64,000 nucleotides of DNA. Origin: Kribbella capetownensis (GTDB taxonomy: Bacteria > Actinomycetota > Actinomycetes > Propionibacteriales > Kribbellaceae). Below, piece by piece: positions 51,438-60,154 of this stretch. The notes under the pieces are model-generated. The model saw nothing but the letters and a program-made list of their open reading frames with translations, was not told the DNA's origin and ran no database searches. Within the stretch, counting starts at the first letter, position 1, and every line of letters begins with the position of its first letter. Location of the stretch: NCBI RefSeq assembly GCF_004331485.1, contig NZ_SJKD01000013.1, positions 62,001 through 126,000 on the forward strand, read 5' to 3'. The translations under genes were made by a program, and so were the position numbers.

Positions 51438-52822
51438 GTCCCCCACCCTTCGGCCGCGGCGTTCCCGCCCACGGCTGCCATTGCCTTCAGCACCATTTCG
51501 TCGTACTCCGCGACCGGGTCGGAGTCGAGCACGATCGCACCCCCCGCGCCTACTACCGTTCCGTCCGGCGTCAGTACCGCCGTACGGATCACCACACTCA
51601 GATCCGCCCGCCCGTCCACGGTCAGATAGCCGAGCACACCCGAGTACACGCCACGGGCACTCGACTCCAACGAGTCCAGAATCTCCATCGTGCGGATCTT
51701 CGGCGCGCCCGTCATCGATCCCGGCGGGAAGCACGCCTGGACCGCGTCGATCGCACTCACCCCGGAGCGCAACCGGCCGCGGACCGTGGTGACGAGTTGA
51801 TGGACGGTCCGGTAGCTCTCGACCTGCATCAGCTGCGGCACGTGCACCGTGCCTGGCTGGCTGACCCGGCCGAGGTCGTTGCGGATCAGGTCGACGATCA
51901 TCAGATTCTCGGCCCGGGTCTTCTCGTCCTCGGCCAGCGCCTTCGCCGCCAACTGGTCCTGCGCCGGGTCCGAATCCCGCGGCGCGGTCCCCTTGATCGG
52001 GCGGCACTCGGCCCACCCGTCCGCGTCCACGGTCATGAACCGTTCCGGCGACGAGCTGGCCACCGCCAGATCGCCGTACCGGAGGAAGGCGGCGTACGGC
52101 GCCGGGTTGGTCGCCCGCTGCCAGCGGAAGAACTCGAACGGGTCGGGTACGGACGGCAGGCGGACCCGGTTGGTCAGGCAGATCTCGTACGTCTCCCCCG
52201 CCTCCAGCGCCGCCATGCACGCCTCGATCCCGGCCAGGTACGTCGGCCGGTCCTGCTCGAGATGCGCCTCGAGGTCGAGCCGCGCGATCGCCGGTACGCC
52301 GTCGCCGGCCATCCACCAGTCCGACGCGGTCCGCACCGCCCGGTCCAGCCACCCCGCGCCCGCGTCTCGTTCGTCGACGGCGACGAGGTACGTGATGTCC
52401 CGGTCGTGGTCGATCACGACGAACCGGTTCGCCCAGATCCACAGCGCGTCCGGTGTCGGCGCCTCATGCGCCGCGACTCCCCCGGTCAGCGCCTTGAGCT
52501 CGTAACCGAAGTACCCGACGTACCCACCGTTGAAGAGTCCGGTCAGCTCGTCCGGTACGGCGTCCAGCCGGCCGGCCTTCTCCGCCAGCCGCTCGCCCAG
52601 CTCAACGAACACATCGCCATCGGCGGCATCCCGGACGACAACCTCGGCGTCGGGCCCGGCCGTCGTACCGAGCACGGAGACACGTCGTATCGCCCGGTCC
52701 GTCAGGCTGCCGTCGAGCCAGAACGCAACAGGTTCTTCGGCCAGCAGCTCGCGGTAGACAGTCTCTCCGTCGAGCGCCCGGTCGACCGTCCGGACGGACC
52801 AGCTCAGCGCACCCACAGGCAC
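51434..52822 (-). CDS. pabB: Aminodeoxychorismate synthase component I
   Basis: 462 aa chorismate-utilising enzyme. Converts chorismate plus ammonia (from PabA) to 4-amino-4-deoxychorismate. Seen: GYVGYFGYELK (N-terminal domain), YEICLTNRVRLP, SSSPERFMTVD, RPIKGTAPRDSDP with the conserved Lys, and CFPPGSMTGAPKIRTMEILDSLE, all PabB/TrpE signatures. IKGTAPR with Lys rather than Ala is PabB-specific and argues against anthranilate synthase. GTG start at 52822 (GTG 52816 also possible). Cotranscribed with pabC. Confidence 0.92.
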   Translation of the reverse strand: MPVGALSWSVRTVDRALDGETVYRELLAEEPVAFWLDGSLTDRAIRRVSVLGTTAGPDAEVVVRDAADGDVFVELGERLAEKAGRLDAVPDELTGLFNGGYVGYFGYELKALTGGVAAHEAPTPDALWIWANRFVVIDHDRDITYLVAVDERDAGAGWLDRAVRTASDWWMAGDGVPAIARLDLEAHLEQDRPTYLAGIEACMAALEAGETYEICLTNRVRLPSVPDPFEFFRWQRATNPAPYAAFLRYGDLAVASSSPERFMTVDADGWAECRPIKGTAPRDSDPAQDQLAAKALAEDEKTRAENLMIVDLIRNDLGRVSQPGTVHVPQLMQVESYRTVHQLVTTVRGRLRSGVSAIDAVQACFPPGSMTGAPKIRTMEILDSLESSARGVYSGVLGYLTVDGRADLSVVIRTAVLTPDGTVVGAGGAIVLDSDPVAEYDEMVLKAMAAVGGNAAAEGWGT

Positions 52823-52861
52823 ACGCTACCTACCTGCGGGCGGATCCACGCCCCTTGATCG

Positions 52862-53638
52862 TCAGGCGGTCAGAGCGAGCTTGGTGCGCATGGCTGTGAT
52901 CCGGCGGATCGGGATCGCGACCTCGAGGCCGTCCTTCGACTCCGCGCGGTCCGCCAGCCATCCGGCCGCGGTGTCGCGACGGGCATCCGGCGTACCGGGA
53001 AGGTACAGCGCGTTCACCAGACGGTGGGCGTCGTCGCGGCTGCGGATCATGTAGACGTACCGCTCCCGCTGGCTCTCCATCACGTCGAACCCGGCGTGGT
53101 GGAGCTGGTCCTTGAGCTCGGTGATCTCGCCACCGGCCGGGAACTGCGGGGTCGATCGCAGCCGCGTGGTCAGACCGCTCAGCGTGCGGATGTCACCGCG
53201 GCGGAGCGGTCGTACGGCGGGCACGATCGCGGCCAGGACACCGCCGCGACGCAGTACCCGGGCCGCCTCGGCCAGGACCGCCGGCAGCGGCTGCAGCACC
53301 ATCAGGCCCATCGAGCAGGTGACGACGTCGAACACCTCGTTCGCGAACGGCAGGTGCAACGCGTCGGACTGCACCCGTGGACCGGGCGCACCGGCCAGCT
53401 GAGCCGGGTTGTTGTCGACGCCGACGACCCAGTGGCCGTGCAGCTCGCGGGAGACCGGCCCGTTGCCGCAGGCCAGGTCGAGGACGCGCCGCGCCTCGCC
53501 GGAGACGGCGCGAACCAACCAGCGGTACGGCGTGTGGTCGCCGGCCACCGCGCGGGAGAGCAGGGCTTCGGTGCTACCCGGAGTCGCGGTGTGGAACTCG
53601 CGCAGGTACTCGGGCCAGTCGATCAGATTCTCGGACAT
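52862..53638 (-). CDS. Class I SAM-dependent methyltransferase
   Basis: 258 aa. SAM motif I VLDLACGNGPVSREL near 53-68, the acidic second strand VVGVDNNPAQLA, motif IV VTCSMGLMVLQPLP, and motif V LRRGGVLAAIVPAVRPL, matching the Methyltransf_11/UbiE-like group. Single gene 39 bp upstream of pabB on the same strand, so possibly expressed with it. Substrate unknown. Confidence 0.85.
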   Translation of the reverse strand: MSENLIDWPEYLREFHTATPGSTEALLSRAVAGDHTPYRWLVRAVSGEARRVLDLACGNGPVSRELHGHWVVGVDNNPAQLAGAPGPRVQSDALHLPFANEVFDVVTCSMGLMVLQPLPAVLAEAARVLRRGGVLAAIVPAVRPLRRGDIRTLSGLTTRLRSTPQFPAGGEITELKDQLHHAGFDVMESQRERYVYMIRSRDDAHRLVNALYLPGTPDARRDTAAGWLADRAESKDGLEVAIPIRRITAMRTKLALTA

Positions 53639-53720
53639 CGCGCAGTGAGGCTACCTCGTGACCACCCGCCGTACACCATCGAGCGCACAGCGTGGGTGGT
53701 CTCTTAATACAGCTTTGAAC

Positions 53721-54425
53721 TCAGACCCGGCTGACGAAGATGTGGCCGGCGGTCTCGTCGCTGATCACGCCGCCCGCCTCGCGGCTGCCGACCAGGACAC
53801 CCTCGGAGTCCATTGTCGAATCGACCTCGCGGCCCGGCAGCGCGCCGGCCCGGCGCAGTACGGCCATCGCGCCGTCGTCGGTCTGGACCGGCTCGGCGAT
53901 CCGGCGGACCAGCACCCGGACACTCTCGCCGGTGGACGCGTCGAGCACCTTGTCCAGCGGCTCGACGCCGATCCGGAAGTCCTCGATCCCGCTCGCCCGG
54001 CCGCTGGTCTCCAGCTCCTCCAGACCCGGGATCGGGTTCCCGTACGGCGACTCGGTCGGGTTGTTCAGGATCTTGAGCAACCGCAGCTCCACCGCGTCGC
54101 TCATCACGTGCTCCCAGCGGCAGGCCTCCGCGTGCACGTCCTCCCACTCCAGCCCGATCACGTCGACCAGCAGCCGCTCGGCCAGCCGGTGCTTGCGCAT
54201 CACCCGGACCGCCTGCTTCCGGCCGACGTCGGTGAGCTCCAGGTGGCGGTCGCCCTCCACCTTGATCAGCCCGTCGCGCTCCATCCGGGCGACTGTCTGG
54301 CTGACCGTCGGACCGGACTGGTGCAGGCGTTCGGCGATCCGCGCGCGCAGCGGCAGGATCCCCTCTTCCTCCAGCTCGTAGACGGTCCGCAAGTACATCT
54401 CGGTGGTATCGATCAGCTCGCTCAC
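53721..54425 (-). CDS. ideR: Iron-dependent regulator IdeR/DtxR
   Basis: 234 aa. Numbering from GTG 54425 puts every IdeR ligand in the expected place: M10, H79, E83, H98, C102, E105 and H106. This fixes the start better than the two upstream alternatives in frame. HTH RARIAERLHQSGPTVSQTVARMERDGL recognises iron boxes; the C-terminus is the SH3-like domain (SVRVLVRRI... GREVDSTMDSEGVLVG). Fe2+-loaded IdeR represses uptake and activates storage genes. A divergent photolyase lies across a gap with an iron-box-like sequence. Confidence 0.95.
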   Translation of the reverse strand: MSELIDTTEMYLRTVYELEEEGILPLRARIAERLHQSGPTVSQTVARMERDGLIKVEGDRHLELTDVGRKQAVRVMRKHRLAERLLVDVIGLEWEDVHAEACRWEHVMSDAVELRLLKILNNPTESPYGNPIPGLEELETSGRASGIEDFRIGVEPLDKVLDASTGESVRVLVRRIAEPVQTDDGAMAVLRRAGALPGREVDSTMDSEGVLVGSREAGGVISDETAGHIFVSRV

Positions 54426-54445
54426 GACAACCATTCTCACCTATG

Positions 54446-54460
54446 TAGGCAAGCCTGACC
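54446..54460. promoter_or_regulatory. Iron-box-like sequence upstream of ideR
   Basis: TAGGCAAGCCTGACC matches 11 of 15 bases of the IdeR consensus core TAGGTTAGGCTAACC, 21 bp upstream of the ideR start. Weaker than the VIT site. Autoregulation of ideR would be plausible. Confidence 0.35.
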
Positions 54461-54522
54461 GAATTCCCGGTGAACACGCGGATCGAGTAGGTCATCAGCG
54501 CAACTGCACGCAGGATGGACCG

Positions 54523-55809
54523 ATGGCGCCTGCGGTGATGTGGTTCCGGCGGGACCTCCGGCTGACCGATAATCCTGCGCTGCTTGACGCAGTCGCCGCG
54601 GGTGACGGCCGGGTGCTCGGCCTGTTCGTGCTCGACCCGCAACTGTGGGACCGCGCGGGTGATCCACGCCGTGAGCAGTTGACGGCGTCGTTGCGGCAGC
54701 TCTCCGATTCCATTGGCGGCCGGCTCGTCGTACGACGGGGTGATCCGGCAACCGTCGTACCGGCGTCGGCCGAGGAGATCGGCGCGGCCAGTGTCCACAT
54801 CAGCGCGGACTACGGCCCTTACGGACAGCGCCGGGACAAAGAAGTTGAAGCCTCATTGAAGTGTCCGCTGGTGGCGACCGGATCGCCGTACGCGATCGCT
54901 CCCGGGCGCATCCTGAATCAGCAGAATCGCCCGTACCAGGTGTTCACGCCGTACTTCCGTGCCTGGCTCGAGCACGGCTGGCGTCGCCCGGTCGCTGCGC
55001 CGGCGAACGTCAGGTGGCTCGAGGCAGGTGGTGAGGATCTTCCGAAGAGCACCCTGGGCAGCGCCGCGCTCGACCAGTGGCAGGAGTACCTCGACGACGT
55101 CGCGCGGTACGACGACGAGCGGGATCGGCCGGATCTCGACAGCACCTCACGGATGTCGATTCCGTTGAAGTACGGCGAGATCCACCCGCGCACCATGCTC
55201 GCCGACCTGGCGCGCAAACGCAGTCAGGGCGCGGAGGCCTATCGTCGCCAGCTCGCCTGGCGCGAGTTCTGCGCGGATCTGCTCGCGCGGTATCCCGATG
55301 CCGCCTGGAAGCCACTACGGCCTGAGTTCGAGCGGATGGAGTACGACGAACCCGGCGCGCTGTTCGATGCGTGGCGCGAAGGCCGGACCGGGTATCCGTT
55401 CGTCGATGCCGGGATGCGGCAGCTCGCCGAGACCGGCTTTCTGCACAACCGGGTGCGGATGGTGGTCGCGTCGTTCCTGGTCAAGGACCTGCATGTGCAT
55501 TGGAAGTTCGGCGCCCGCTGGTTCATGCGATCGCTGCGTGACGGCGACCTCGCGTCGAACTCGCTGAACTGGCAGTGGGTGGCCGGCTGCGGAGCCGACG
55601 CGGCGCCGTACTTCCGGATCTTCAACCCGGTCGGCCAGGGCAAGAAGTTCGATCCCGACGGCGAGTACGTCCGCCGCTGGGTGCCCGAGCTGCGCGATCT
55701 CGACGCCAGCGCGGTCCACGAACCGTGGAAGCACGGCTACCCCGATCCGGTCGTCGACCACGCCGAAGCCCGCCGCGAGGCACTCCGCCGGTACGACGCC
55801 ATCCGCTGA
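54523..55809 (+). CDS. phr: Deoxyribodipyrimidine photolyase
   Basis: 428 aa. N-terminal Rossmann domain (VMWFRRDLRLTDNPALL) and C-terminal FAD domain: WREFCADLLARYPDAAWKP, GRTGYPFVDAGMRQLAETGFLHNRVRMVVASFL and LNWQWVAGCGADAAPYFRIFNP are class I CPD photolyase signatures, with RWVPELR near the end. Repairs UV pyrimidine dimers using blue light. ATG 54523 has AGGA 7 nt upstream. Divergent from ideR. Confidence 0.94.
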   Translation: MAPAVMWFRRDLRLTDNPALLDAVAAGDGRVLGLFVLDPQLWDRAGDPRREQLTASLRQLSDSIGGRLVVRRGDPATVVPASAEEIGAASVHISADYGPYGQRRDKEVEASLKCPLVATGSPYAIAPGRILNQQNRPYQVFTPYFRAWLEHGWRRPVAAPANVRWLEAGGEDLPKSTLGSAALDQWQEYLDDVARYDDERDRPDLDSTSRMSIPLKYGEIHPRTMLADLARKRSQGAEAYRRQLAWREFCADLLARYPDAAWKPLRPEFERMEYDEPGALFDAWREGRTGYPFVDAGMRQLAETGFLHNRVRMVVASFLVKDLHVHWKFGARWFMRSLRDGDLASNSLNWQWVAGCGADAAPYFRIFNPVGQGKKFDPDGEYVRRWVPELRDLDASAVHEPWKHGYPDPVVDHAEARREALRRYDAIR

Positions 55810-55822
55810 TCCCCGGATCTCC

Positions 55823-55905
55823 GCCACTCACCAACCACTCAGTGCCCGCCGCCACCCGCTCACCGCCGGTCGAACCCGGCGAGTGAGCAGGGGTTGGTGA
55901 GTGGC
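55823..55905 (+). terminator. Large hairpin after the photolyase gene
   Basis: GCCACTCACCAACC (55823-55836) and GGTTGGTGAGTGGC (55892-55905) are perfect 14-bp inverted copies. Within the 55-nt loop a second stem forms (GCTCACCGCCGG against CCCGGCGAGTGAGC, near 55858-55888). Confidence 0.7.
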
Positions 55906-55940
55906 GCACGTCCGCACCCTTGACGCCCACCTCACCCATA

Positions 55941-55966
55941 CATCTATAGTGCTAGGTAACTAGATG
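55941..55966. promoter_or_regulatory. Candidate operator/promoter of the second YtrA operon
   Basis: CATCTA (55941-55946) and TAGATG (55961-55966) are inverted around a 14-bp spacer containing TATAGT (55945-55950), a good -10 element. The right arm contains an ATG (55964) that is in frame with the regulator. Confidence 0.45.
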
Positions 55967-55981
55967 AATGGGGTTTGGTTG

Positions 55982-56374
55982 ATGATCGAGTTCCATCTGG
56001 ACGGGCGGTCGGGGGTGTCGCCGTACCAGCAGATCGTCCAGCAGGTCCGGAACGCGCTGCGCCTCGGACTGCTGCGCAAGGGCGACCAGTTGCCGACGGT
56101 GAAGGACGTCGTCGCGGCGCTGGCGATCAACCCGAACACGGTGCTCAAGGCGTACCGCGAGCTGGAGCACGAAGGCCTGGTGCAGGCCCGGCCGGGACGC
56201 GGCACGTTCGTGACCCGGACGCTGACCGACAACACGCTGGCCGCGCACGGCCCGCTGCGGCAGGACCTGCGCCGCTGGCTGGCGAAGGCACGCAAGGCCG
56301 GCCTCGACGACGAGAGCATCGAGGCGTTGTTCCTGACGACCTTTCGGTCCGCCGCTCTGGAGGACTTAGCATGA
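55982..56374 (+). CDS. GntR-family regulator, YtrA subfamily (second copy)
   Basis: 130 aa. MIEFHLDGRSGVSPYQQIVQQV, LPTVKDVVAALAINPNTVLKAYRELEHEGLVQARPGRGTFV, then a short C-terminal dimer helix, the YtrA pattern. I start it at ATG 55982 where relatives begin; ATG 55964 would add WL residues and lies inside the operator. Its stop overlaps the ATPase start (ATGA). Confidence 0.9.
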   Translation: MIEFHLDGRSGVSPYQQIVQQVRNALRLGLLRKGDQLPTVKDVVAALAINPNTVLKAYRELEHEGLVQARPGRGTFVTRTLTDNTLAAHGPLRQDLRRWLAKARKAGLDDESIEALFLTTFRSAALEDLA

Positions 56375-57252
56375 CCCCCGTCCTGCAGGCTCGCGGCCTG
56401 GGTAAGAAGTACGGCCGGCGCTGGGCGCTGACCGACTGCGATCTGGAAGTGCCGGCCGGACACGTCGTGGGGCTCGTCGGCCCGAACGGCGCCGGCAAGA
56501 GCACGCTGCTCAACCTGTCCGTCGGGATGCTCACGCCGAGCGCCGGATCCGTCGAGGTGCTGGGCGGGCCGCCCGGCGCACAGCAGGCCAAGGTCGGGTA
56601 CGTCGCTCAGGACGCGCCGACGTACGCCCGGTTGAGCGTCGCCGACCACCTGAAGCTCGGTGCGAAACTCAATCCCGGCTGGGACCACGCCGTGGCCCGG
56701 CGGATCCAGCGACTCGGGCTGGACCCGAAGCAGAAGGCCGGCAAGCTGTCCGGCGGCCAGCGAGCCCAGCTCGCGCTCACTCTCGGCCTGGCCAAGCGGC
56801 CCGACCTGCTGATCCTCGACGAACCAGTTGCCGCGCTCGACCCGCTGGCCCGGCGCGAGTTCCTGCAGGACCTGATGGAGGCTGTCGCCGAGCAGGAGCT
56901 CAGCGTCGTGCTGTCCTCGCACCTGGTCTCCGATGTGGAGCGTTCCTGCGACTTCGTGATCGTGCTGGTCGACTCGCGGGTCCAGGTCAGCGGCGAGATC
57001 GACACCCTGCTGGCGACGCACTTCCGGCTGACCGGTCCACGCCGCGCCGCCAAGGATCTGCCTGGCGATCAGCACGTGGTGACCGAGAGCCACACCGACG
57101 TGCAGTCGACGTTCCTGATCCGGACCGAGAAGCCGATCCTCGATCCGGCCTGGACCGTCACCCAACTCACCCTCGAGGACCTGGTACTGGCGTACATGGC
57201 CAGCAGCGTCCCCGCTCAACCCGAACGTCCGGTCCTGGAGGTGCAGCGATGA
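56371..57252 (+). CDS. ABC transporter ATP-binding protein (YtrB-like)
   Basis: 293 aa. Walker A GLVGPNGAGKSTLLNLSVG near 34-52, canonical signature LSGGQRAQLALTLGLA, Walker B PDLLILDEPVAALDPLARREFL, H-loop SVVLSSHLVSDV. The C-terminal 70 residues (ESHTDVQSTFLIRTEKPIL) are an accessory domain. GGAGG precedes the ATG. Middle gene of the GntR-ATPase-permease operon. Confidence 0.92.
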   Translation: MTPVLQARGLGKKYGRRWALTDCDLEVPAGHVVGLVGPNGAGKSTLLNLSVGMLTPSAGSVEVLGGPPGAQQAKVGYVAQDAPTYARLSVADHLKLGAKLNPGWDHAVARRIQRLGLDPKQKAGKLSGGQRAQLALTLGLAKRPDLLILDEPVAALDPLARREFLQDLMEAVAEQELSVVLSSHLVSDVERSCDFVIVLVDSRVQVSGEIDTLLATHFRLTGPRRAAKDLPGDQHVVTESHTDVQSTFLIRTEKPILDPAWTVTQLTLEDLVLAYMASSVPAQPERPVLEVQR

Positions 57253-58289
57253 TTTGGCTGACCTGGCGGCAGTTCCGCGTCCAGTTCCTCGTGGTCGCGT
57301 CCGTGCTCGCCGCGGCCGCGGTCGTCCTGGCGGTGACCGGCCCCGGCCTGCTCGACGACTACCACCGCCTGGCCGACGACTTCATCGCGAATCTCGGCTT
57401 CGAGCGCCTCAACCCGGTGCTGTACAACGCCGGGCAGGTCCTGCTGTACGCCGTTCCGCCGGTGATCGGCGCGTTCTGGGGCGCACCCCTGATCGCCCGC
57501 GAACTGGAGACCGGCACCCACCGGCTGGTGTGGAGCCAGAGCGTCTCGCGGTGGCGCTGGCTGGCCACCAAGGTCGGATTCACCGGACTCGCCGCGATCG
57601 GGATCACCGCCCTGCTGAGCCTGGCGGTCACCTGGTGGTCAGACCCGATCGACGACGCGATCAACGCCGGCCAGCAGTCGAACAGCTACCTGCCGCGGAT
57701 GTTCCCGCCGGTCTTCGGCGCCCGCGGTCTGGTCCCGATCGGGTACGCCGCCTTCGCCTTCGCGCTCGGGGTCGCGATCGGGCTCGTCGTCCGGCGTACT
57801 GTCGTCGCCCTCGCGATCACGCTGGCCGCGGTGATCCTGGTGCAGGTCCTCACCCCGACCTTGATCCGGCCGCACCTGATGGCGCCGACGGAGACCTATC
57901 TGACCGTCAGCCTGGACAACATTCGTGGCTTCATGCTGACCGGGGACGGCAATCCTCCAACAGTGAAGCAGATCGAGGTGGCGAGCGGGTCAGTCGGCGC
58001 CTGGAAACTGTCCGACCGCACCGTGGACAAGGCCGGCAACACAGTGGGCACGCTGCCGAGCTGGGTGATCGGGTGCGAGCCTGGACCGCCCAATCAGACC
58101 GCCGCCGAGCGACCGGAAGCGGCCGCTTGCTTCCAACGGATGGCGGACGAGGGCTACCGGCAGCACATCAAGTACTTCGATGCGGACAGGTTCTGGGCGC
58201 TGCAGTGGCGTGAGTTCGGGCTGTTCTTGCTGCTGGCGCTGGGACTGACCGGGTTCAGCTTCTGGCGGATCCGCCGCGACCTGTCCTGA
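57249..58289 (+). CDS. ABC transporter permease (ABC-2-like)
   Basis: 346 aa. Six main hydrophobic segments with a long extracytoplasmic loop of about 120 residues (GGNPPTVKQIEVASG...PPNQTAAERPEAAACFQRM) before the last segment (FGLFLLLALGLTGFSFWRI). APLIARELETGTHRLVWSQSVSRWRWL near 80-105 is the coupling-helix region typical of these exporters. ATGA overlap with the ATPase. Its last 35 bp overlap the convergent permease gene. Confidence 0.83.
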   Translation: MIWLTWRQFRVQFLVVASVLAAAAVVLAVTGPGLLDDYHRLADDFIANLGFERLNPVLYNAGQVLLYAVPPVIGAFWGAPLIARELETGTHRLVWSQSVSRWRWLATKVGFTGLAAIGITALLSLAVTWWSDPIDDAINAGQQSNSYLPRMFPPVFGARGLVPIGYAAFAFALGVAIGLVVRRTVVALAITLAAVILVQVLTPTLIRPHLMAPTETYLTVSLDNIRGFMLTGDGNPPTVKQIEVASGSVGAWKLSDRTVDKAGNTVGTLPSWVIGCEPGPPNQTAAERPEAAACFQRMADEGYRQHIKYFDADRFWALQWREFGLFLLLALGLTGFSFWRIRRDLS

Positions 58290-59556
58290 GTTTCCTGACG
58301 ATCAGGGCGATCGCGAGGAGTCCGGCGCCCACCACCGCTGACGTCCACGGGAGGGTGACGGCGAGAACGACGCAGCCGATGAGGCCGATCACGTTGAGGG
58401 CACGGGGCCATCGACGCTGATCGGCCGGCTGTGTGAAGGCCGAGGCGTTGGCGATCGCGTAGTACAGCAGGACGCCGAACGACGAGAAGCCGATCATGCC
58501 GCGCAGGTCGGTGGTCAGGACGAGGATGCCGACGACCACGGCGAGCGCGAGCTCGGCGTGGTGCGGGACCTGGAAGCGTGGATGGACGGCGGCCAGCCAG
58601 CCGGGGAGATCGTGGTTGCGGGCCATCGCGAGCGACGTACGACCGATGCCGGCGATCAGGGCGAGGAGCGCGCCCAGGCTCGCGAGCGCGGCGCCGATCC
58701 GGACGACGGGACTGGCCCAGGCAGCGCCGACGGTGTCGACCGCGGCGGCGAGCGGGGCGATGGTCGTCGCCGGATCGAGCACGAGCAGCAGCGCCACGCC
58801 GACGGCAAGGTAGATGCCGATAGCAACGATGACGGCGGTACTGATCGCCCGCGGGATGGTCTTGGCCGGCTCCCGGACCTCCTCACCCATGGTCGCGATC
58901 CGCGCGTACCCGGCGAACGCGAAGAACAACAGTCCCGCGGCCTGCAGGACGCCGTACGGCGAGGTGCCGGTGAGCTCCAGGTCGCGATGTGGCTCACCGG
59001 TGAGCAGCACGATCAGGACGAGCGCGAGGACTGCGAGCGTGCAGGCGACCAGGATCCTGGTCAGTCGCGCGGTCTTGGTGACACCTCGATAGTTGACCGC
59101 CGCCAACCCGCCCACGGCAGCCAACGCAACCAGCCTGCGCAACCATCCGCCACCCGGTACGGCGTACGTCGCGAACGTCAACGCCATCGCGGCACACGAC
59201 GCCGTCTTCCCCACCACGAAACACCAACCGGCGGCGAAGCCCCACCACTCCCCCAGCCGCTCCCGCCCGTACACATACGTCCCACCCGAGACCGGATAGA
59301 CAGCCGCCAACTGAGCCGAGGACACCGCGTTGCAGTAGGCAACAACCGCGGCAATCGCCAACCCGATCAGCAGCCCCGACCCGGCGGCCCGCCCAGCCGG
59401 GCCCCACACCGCGAAGACCCCGGCGCCGACCATCGACCCGAGGCCGACCACGACGGCGTCGCCAACGCCCAACCGCCGGGCCAGAGCGGGTTGAGGCTGG
59501 GCGGGTTGACGCTGGGCGGGTTGAGGCTGGGCGGGTTGAGGCTGGGCGGCACTCAC
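58255..59556 (-). CDS. APC-superfamily amino-acid permease
   Basis: 433 aa, about 12 hydrophobic segments. VVVGLGSMVGAGVFAVWGPAG near residue 35 is the conserved first helix with its substrate-binding GxG; YPVSGGTYVYGRERLGEWWGF follows. An unusual repetitive N-terminal tail (Gln/Pro/Ala repeats) precedes it, encoded by a 15-bp tandem repeat. GTG start at 59556, 2 bp after the HIT stop codon, so translation is probably coupled to the HIT gene. Substrate unknown. Confidence 0.87.
   Translation of the reverse strand: MSAAQPQPAQPQPAQRQPAQPQPALARRLGVGDAVVVGLGSMVGAGVFAVWGPAGRAAGSGLLIGLAIAAVVAYCNAVSSAQLAAVYPVSGGTYVYGRERLGEWWGFAAGWCFVVGKTASCAAMALTFATYAVPGGGWLRRLVALAAVGGLAAVNYRGVTKTARLTRILVACTLAVLALVLIVLLTGEPHRDLELTGTSPYGVLQAAGLLFFAFAGYARIATMGEEVREPAKTIPRAISTAVIVAIGIYLAVGVALLLVLDPATTIAPLAAAVDTVGAAWASPVVRIGAALASLGALLALIAGIGRTSLAMARNHDLPGWLAAVHPRFQVPHHAELALAVVVGILVLTTDLRGMIGFSSFGVLLYYAIANASAFTQPADQRRWPRALNVIGLIGCVVLAVTLPWTSAVVGAGLLAIALIVRKLRTGRGGSARS
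59487..59549. repeat. 15-bp tandem repeat (four copies) in the permease tail
   Basis: CGGGTTGAGGCTGGG is repeated four times (59487-59546) with one G-to-C change in copy 2, plus a CGG partial copy. It encodes in-frame Gln-Pro-Ala units, so copy number can change without frameshift. Confidence 0.9.
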
Positions 59557-59557
59557 G

Positions 59558-60082
59558 TCAGTCGCCCGCCGCCATCGCCGCGGCGATCTTCCGGTCGGCA
59601 TCGGCAACGTCCTCCTCGGGCGCCGGCGGCATCAGGTCGGCCCACAGCGGCAGCATCTCCCGGCGCGCCTCCAGCATGCCCAGCGGCCGCGGGTAGAACC
59701 ACACGTGGAAGTGGGCCGAACCGTCGCCCCAACGATAGACGTGGACCCGGGCGATGCCGCCGAGCCCGAGGATCGCTCGCTCGATCCGGGCGACCACCGG
59801 ACCGTAGCTGGTCGCGTGGGCGGCGGGTAGGTCGGCGAAGCTGTCGTGGTGACCCCGGCTGGCCAGCCAGACCACTCCGGGGATGGTGACGTCCTTGGCC
59901 GGGCACAGCGCCCAGTTGTCGTCCATCCAGAGCGGCGGCCGGTGTTCGGACTTCTCGAACGACGCCAGCCAGTCGCAGAGGCCGCACGGATCCCCACCGG
60001 GCTCGCCGACGCGGGGTGGTTCGGGGATCACGCGCGGCGGCGGGTCGCGGCGGATCAGCGGTTCGGCGTAGGGCAGTGTCAT
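59558..60082 (-). CDS. HIT-like (GalT-type) protein
   Basis: 174 aa. HVYRWGDGSAHFHVWFYPRP near 117-136 carries the histidine triad H-x-H-x-x-x of the HIT/GalT superfamily; PCGLCDW and ARGHHDSF-like stretches (LASRGHHDSFADL) are also present. Such proteins hydrolyse or transfer nucleoside monophosphates. GGAGGG eight nt before the ATG at 60082. Heads a two-gene operon with the amino-acid permease, behind a strong operator. Confidence 0.75.
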   Translation of the reverse strand: MTLPYAEPLIRRDPPPRVIPEPPRVGEPGGDPCGLCDWLASFEKSEHRPPLWMDDNWALCPAKDVTIPGVVWLASRGHHDSFADLPAAHATSYGPVVARIERAILGLGGIARVHVYRWGDGSAHFHVWFYPRPLGMLEARREMLPLWADLMPPAPEEDVADADRKIAAAMAAGD

Positions 60083-60115
60083 GGCGGTCCCTCCAAAGCT
60101 GTCGGTCCCGTCAGT

Positions 60116-60154
60116 GAAACATGACTGTTGCAGAAATTGCAACGACCATGTTTC
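60116..60154. promoter_or_regulatory. TetR-type operator upstream of the HIT-permease operon
   Basis: GAAACATGACTGTTGCA (60116-60132) and TGCAACGACCATGTTTC (60138-60154) are inverted copies matching at 14 of 17 positions around GAAAT. The right arm overlaps the tetR stop codon. The 10-mer TGCAACGACC recurs, inverted, in the operator on the other side of tetR. Confidence 0.65.

Noticed and set aside
59487..59549. CRISPR-like short repeats
   Set aside because: The units are adjacent with no spacers and lie in frame inside a gene.
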